From contig JAPLGK010000019.1 in NCBI GenBank assembly GCA_026390195.1, forward strand, positions 1 to 6,956: DNA of 6,956 nt, given 5' to 3'. The translations under genes were made by a program, and so were the position numbers. The notes under the pieces were generated by a model, which saw only the letters and a list, made by a program, of their open reading frames with translations, made no database searches and was not told the DNA's origin. This DNA is from Caldisericota bacterium. GTDB lineage: Bacteria > Caldisericota > Caldisericia > Cryosericales > Cryosericaceae. Every line of letters begins with the position of its first letter. Positions within the stretch are counted from its first letter, which is position 1. Shown here piece by piece: positions 5,976-6,956 of this stretch.

Positions 5976-6956
5976 ATGATGCGGATAATCGGTTGCTCAT
6001 GGTTCAAGCGGCTTGTCGGAGCTCTGTTGGTGTGCGGGCTTGTGGTGGCGTTTGGCGCCCCGCGGACGCAGGCAGCGCTGAGTGCGGTGGAGGTACAGGT
6101 CGTGCCCAACGTGGCCAGGACGAACGCGCGGTACACCGTGTCATTCGTCACCAGTGAGGGCCTTGCTGAAGGCGGTGCCGTCCTGCTTCAGTTCCCACAA
6201 GGGACTACCCTGCCATGCTCTCCCTGCAACCCTCTTGTGTATGCTGACGAAGTGACAGTCAACGACATCCACCCGAAGCAGCCGGCATTTGGCAATCCGA
6301 GCGCTGGTACCCTGAAGGTGTTCGTGCCCGACTCGATTCCCGCAGGGGGCACGGTGCGTATCGTCATCAGTACACTGGTGCCGCGCGTGGGCAACCAGGA
6401 CATCGGGACCTACCGTATTCGCGTGTCCACCGACCACGAACCGGCCGTAGAATCGGCACCATACACCATTGGGACGAGCCAGATCCTGGCGCCCACCGTC
6501 CGTCTGGAGTCCGCTATTGCGAACGTTGGTTCCGGGTACACCATTACGTTTGTCACTGGGGTAACCGGACAGCTCGTCCAGGGCAGCAGCATGATCACCA
6601 TCACCTACGCAGCCGGCAGCTTCCCCACAGCGCCCGTCAACAGCGCGGTCACCGTGAACGGCCTGGTTTCGGAGCGCATCCTGACGAACCCCGTCAAGCA
6701 CACGATCGAGATCCTGTTTCCGGTTACAGTAGATACGCGGTCTGCCGTGACGATTGCCATGGGCGCAGGCTACGGACTGACGAACCCTGTCAAGGCGGGC
6801 AACTATGTGCTGTATGTGCACACGTCATCCGAACCCGGGGACGTTGCGTCCGAACCATTCCAGATCAAGGACTTGCCCACGGTTTCTACAACCATCTATG
6901 TGGGTCCAGGCACACCGGACGGGCAGAATGGGTGGTTCGTCAGCGAGCCCATGGTG
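5976..6956 (+). CDS. Gene C: third paralogue, secreted repeat protein, N-terminal part only
   Basis: The frame stays open to the last base of the window, giving 327 codons with no stop, so the 3' part is missing. Residues 1-33 are a signal peptide (basic K11-R12, hydrophobic L14-F26, likely cut after R-T-Q-A). The first repeat covers about 34-165, with Q-F-P-Q-G-T-T-L-P at 72-80. The second covers about 168-298, with T-Y-A-A-G at 210-214 and L-T-N-P at 268-271. At 310-321 the motif G-P-G-T-P-D-G-Q-N-G-W-F opens the module that follows the fourth repeat in genes A and B. This protein therefore has two repeats instead of four before that module. Ig-like modules and a stalk domain would be expected beyond the window, but that is inference. 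A C-S-P-C motif (81-84) in the first repeat is not found in the neighbours. The gene starts 14 bases after gene B and is probably on the same transcript. Confidence 0.9.
   Translation, partial: MMRIIGCSWFKRLVGALLVCGLVVAFGAPRTQAALSAVEVQVVPNVARTNARYTVSFVTSEGLAEGGAVLLQFPQGTTLPCSPCNPLVYADEVTVNDIHPKQPAFGNPSAGTLKVFVPDSIPAGGTVRIVISTLVPRVGNQDIGTYRIRVSTDHEPAVESAPYTIGTSQILAPTVRLESAIANVGSGYTITFVTGVTGQLVQGSSMITITYAAGSFPTAPVNSAVTVNGLVSERILTNPVKHTIEILFPVTVDTRSAVTIAMGAGYGLTNPVKAGNYVLYVHTSSEPGDVASEPFQIKDLPTVSTTIYVGPGTPDGQNGWFVSEPMV

Noticed and set aside
5080..6000. A 306-codon open frame on the minus strand opposite the end of gene B
   Set aside because: It lies at the same relative position as the long antisense frame in gene A, which follows from the two genes being paralogues with similar codon bias. 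Its product has no domain and is rich in H, R and D.
5732..6157. A 141-codon plus-strand frame spanning the gene B/gene C junction
   Set aside because: It overlaps both real genes in another frame, lacks a convincing ribosome binding site, and has a composition typical of an out-of-frame reading.

Overview
The window holds part of a run of at least four neighbouring genes on the + strand, all for secreted or cell-surface proteins of related modular design. The DNA is GC-rich (roughly 60%). Coding is dense, with good Shine-Dalgarno sites, N-terminal Sec signal peptides and a sigma-70/sigma-A-type promoter, so the source is a bacterium. The closing domain of the completed proteins is the 'copper amine oxidase N-terminal' or stalk domain (PF07833 family). 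This is typical of Firmicutes-like and some candidate-phylum bacteria (for example the Caldiserica/Cryosericota group). The lineage is only an inference from domain content and cannot be fixed from this sequence.

Layout: (1) Bases 1-96 are the last 31 codons of a gene that starts outside the window; they encode the end of a stalk domain. (2) Bases 97-276 are the only real intergenic gap. It holds a strong hairpin terminator for the upstream gene, then a promoter (TTGAAA, 16 bp, TATACT), a perfect 6-bp inverted repeat, and a ribosome binding site. (3) Gene A (277-3117, 946 aa) and gene B (3145-5961, 938 aa) have the same architecture. Each has a signal peptide, four beta-rich repeats of about 130 aa, one module marked by P-x-A-P-[DN]-G, two Ig-like modules ending in D-x-A-G-N, and a two-part stalk domain. 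(4) Gene C (5976 to the window edge) starts the same way but reaches the third module type after only two repeats. It is cut by the window end.

Genes A, B and C are separated by only 27 and 14 bases with no terminator between them, so they probably form one transcript from the promoter near base 215. None of the proteins shows catalytic residues, an SLH domain, an LPXTG sorting signal or a C-terminal membrane segment. The best reading is a co-expressed set of paralogous, elongated surface or extracellular proteins. They could serve adhesion, envelope coating or binding of an external polymer, but their exact function is unknown.
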